Below, piece after piece: positions 49,283 to 50,621 of a stretch of DNA of 50,621 nt (its first letter is position 1; each line of letters begins with the position of its first letter). The position numbers and the translations under genes are program-made. Source of the DNA: Chara braunii (lineage: Eukaryota > Streptophyta > Charophyceae > Charales > Characeae); assembly GCA_003427395.1 (NCBI GenBank), contig BFEA01000010.1:5363267-5413887 (forward strand), written 5' to 3'. Under the pieces are notes generated by a model that ran no database searches, was not told the DNA's origin, and saw only the letters and a program-made list of their open reading frames with translations.

Positions 49283-50621
49283 GGCGAAGACCGAGGAGAG
49301 GTGGTACCAGACGAAGAAGAGGAGGCGGGATCCTCGTCTGCGCTAGAGAAAGAAGGCGAAGGCGAGATAGGGTCCCCTGAAGGTGGGAGGGGACGAAGGT
49401 AGGAGGTATGGCGAACAATGGGAAGAGAGCTATGGCTAGCGCTGGTCTCAGGGGCGATGCGCACAGTATGGGCTCCGTTAGGCCCAAGTTTCACTACTCG
49501 AAAGCAGCCAGAAAACTTGGGAGCGAGTTTCCAGTCACGTGCACATTTACGTACCTGCACTAGGTCCCCTAATTTATACTAGTGTTGTGGGCCTGCATTC
49601 CCATTCCGGGCCTCGTAACTACGGACCTGCCTACCGTGGGCCGATTCGGTTATTTTCTGCCTTTTTCGGGCTAGCCTGGGGATAGCCCTTTCCATTAGCT
49701 CTGCGTACCGTTTAGCCTTCGCCTTGAGGGCCGACCGCGTGTCCCTTCCCCCGTTCTCGACACTTTTCGAGGCACTCCGATTGTCGACGCATGGGATACT
49801 ATTTGTTCGTAGCTGAAAGGGGGTGAATCCATTGGATTCATGGGGGGTCGCCCGATGAATCCTGATGATTTGATATACTATCTCGGGCCAAGGACGCGTG
49901 TCATTGGCCGCTAAGTTCTTGTGGAGAGTGGTCTTAATCATGAGGTTCGCATTTTCGGCCAGCCCGTTGGACAGGGAGACATGCGGAGCAGTGTGTCGAA
50001 GAGGAACGCCACAACGCATTAATAATTCCTCTACTTCTGCTTTGAATTCAAACCCATTGTCGATTAGAATCTCTTTTGTATCTAGATGGGTATTGAGGAA
50101 TCGGTCGATGTATGTAGCTATCTCTGAGGCCTTACGTGTCTTACAGGGGTAAACTTCGATGTACTTCAAGAAATGGTCGATCAATACCAAGAGAATGTAG
50201 TACTCACAATGGTTGGGGTCAGGTGGCACGTCAATATCTGTCGTGTCCATACTGACTCACTGGAACGGATGTTCTACCCCTGTCGGGACTATCGTGTTAG
50301 GCCCACGAAGGGGCGCACGATCGGCGGCGTAGACTAGTTAGCGACCACATGTGTCACATCATCGCGAATATTAGACCAGAACCATCGATTCTGATCAATG
50401 TTCGCTTCAGTGACACATATCACGAAATGAGCAGCGTGCTCCTCGTGCGCAGATTTGGTCCAGTCATATCACTGAAATGGGTGTGGAACCGTCAACCATA
50501 ATCCCGATCCGTCTGTTTTGCATCTTTCTCGGGACCGTTGATCCATCGATAATCTCGGGACCTCTCGGTGGCCCGGTGCCTATCATGCTTAGTGAGATGG
50601 TCCAATGGTTGGCCCGCTAAT
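49279..50621 (-). pseudogene. Gypsy-2 integrase (3' part of pol)
   Basis: A Ty3/gypsy integrase entering from the window's right edge on the - strand. From 50250 the core is open: SMDTTDIDVPPD, VLIDHFLKYIEVYPCKT, the catalytic Asp in ILIDNGFEFK (residue 64) and Glu in SNGLAENAN (residue 99), giving D-x34-E, one shorter than usual. One TAG at 49579-49581 interrupts it. The same frame then continues with GDLVQVRKCARDWKLAPKFS and GCFRVVKLGPNGAHTVRI, the C-terminal domain, and a Ser/Pro-rich tail ending at 49279. Upstream of 50250 the zinc-binding part is broken by stops. It is not the same family as Gypsy-1. Confidence 0.82.

Noticed and set aside
1-50621. CRISPR arrays, rRNA, or bacterial operons
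   Set aside because: No regularly spaced repeats with unique spacers, no rRNA core sequences, and the gene content is eukaryotic retroelements.

Overview
The window is non-bacterial, repeat-dominated nuclear DNA. It carries long CT/GA/CA/TA microsatellites, non-LTR and Ty3/gypsy-type retrotransposons nested in each other, and almost no single-copy coding sequence. A tRNA-Asp primer-binding site of the plant gypsy type, LINEs with a plant-style CCHC ORF1 and an RT zinc-binding tail, and a Penelope-like element with an N-terminal GIY-YIG domain all fit a green-lineage genome. A large-genome streptophyte alga such as a charophyte is my best guess, by inference only.

Layout. (1) 1-10629: a decayed LINE (LINE-A, + strand), split inside its endonuclease by a 2.37-kb solo-LTR-like insertion (3461-5827) with a 6-bp target duplication. 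(2) 10630-32624: a giant Ty3/gypsy element (Gypsy-1, - strand) with 4.0- and 4.3-kb LTRs (TGTCGG...CCGACA), a tRNA-Asp PBS, gag, protease, RT-RNase H and integrase. Between PBS and gag lies an unexpected operon-like array of eight small ORFs (m1-m8), several of them clearly paralogous, with abutting or overlapping stop/start junctions. (3) 32625-34600: LINE-tail debris, an untrimmed 38-bp Nextera mate-pair junction adapter (33055-33092, so contiguity is suspect) and a foldback element. (4) 34613-44073: a better-preserved LINE (LINE-B, + strand) ending in poly(A). Its endonuclease is interrupted by a Penelope-like element (about 36128-39712) with N-terminal GIY-YIG, a CxC linker and RT (Chlamys-like). 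A complete minimal hammerhead ribozyme lies downstream of the RT, although this clade is described as lacking canonical hammerheads. (5) 44074-46937: mostly unassigned. (6) 46938-50621: the 3' part of a second gypsy element (Gypsy-2, - strand), with integrase followed by three further ORFs joined by ATGA overlaps. The last is split by a 444-bp hAT-like MITE (8-bp TSD) that itself holds a hammerhead-like fragment between two TA tracts.

All retroelement genes carry stops or frameshifts, so none of these copies looks autonomous. The best candidates for something undescribed are the polycistronic accessory-ORF array of Gypsy-1, echoed downstream of integrase in Gypsy-2, and the hammerhead associated with an N-terminal-endonuclease Penelope-like element.
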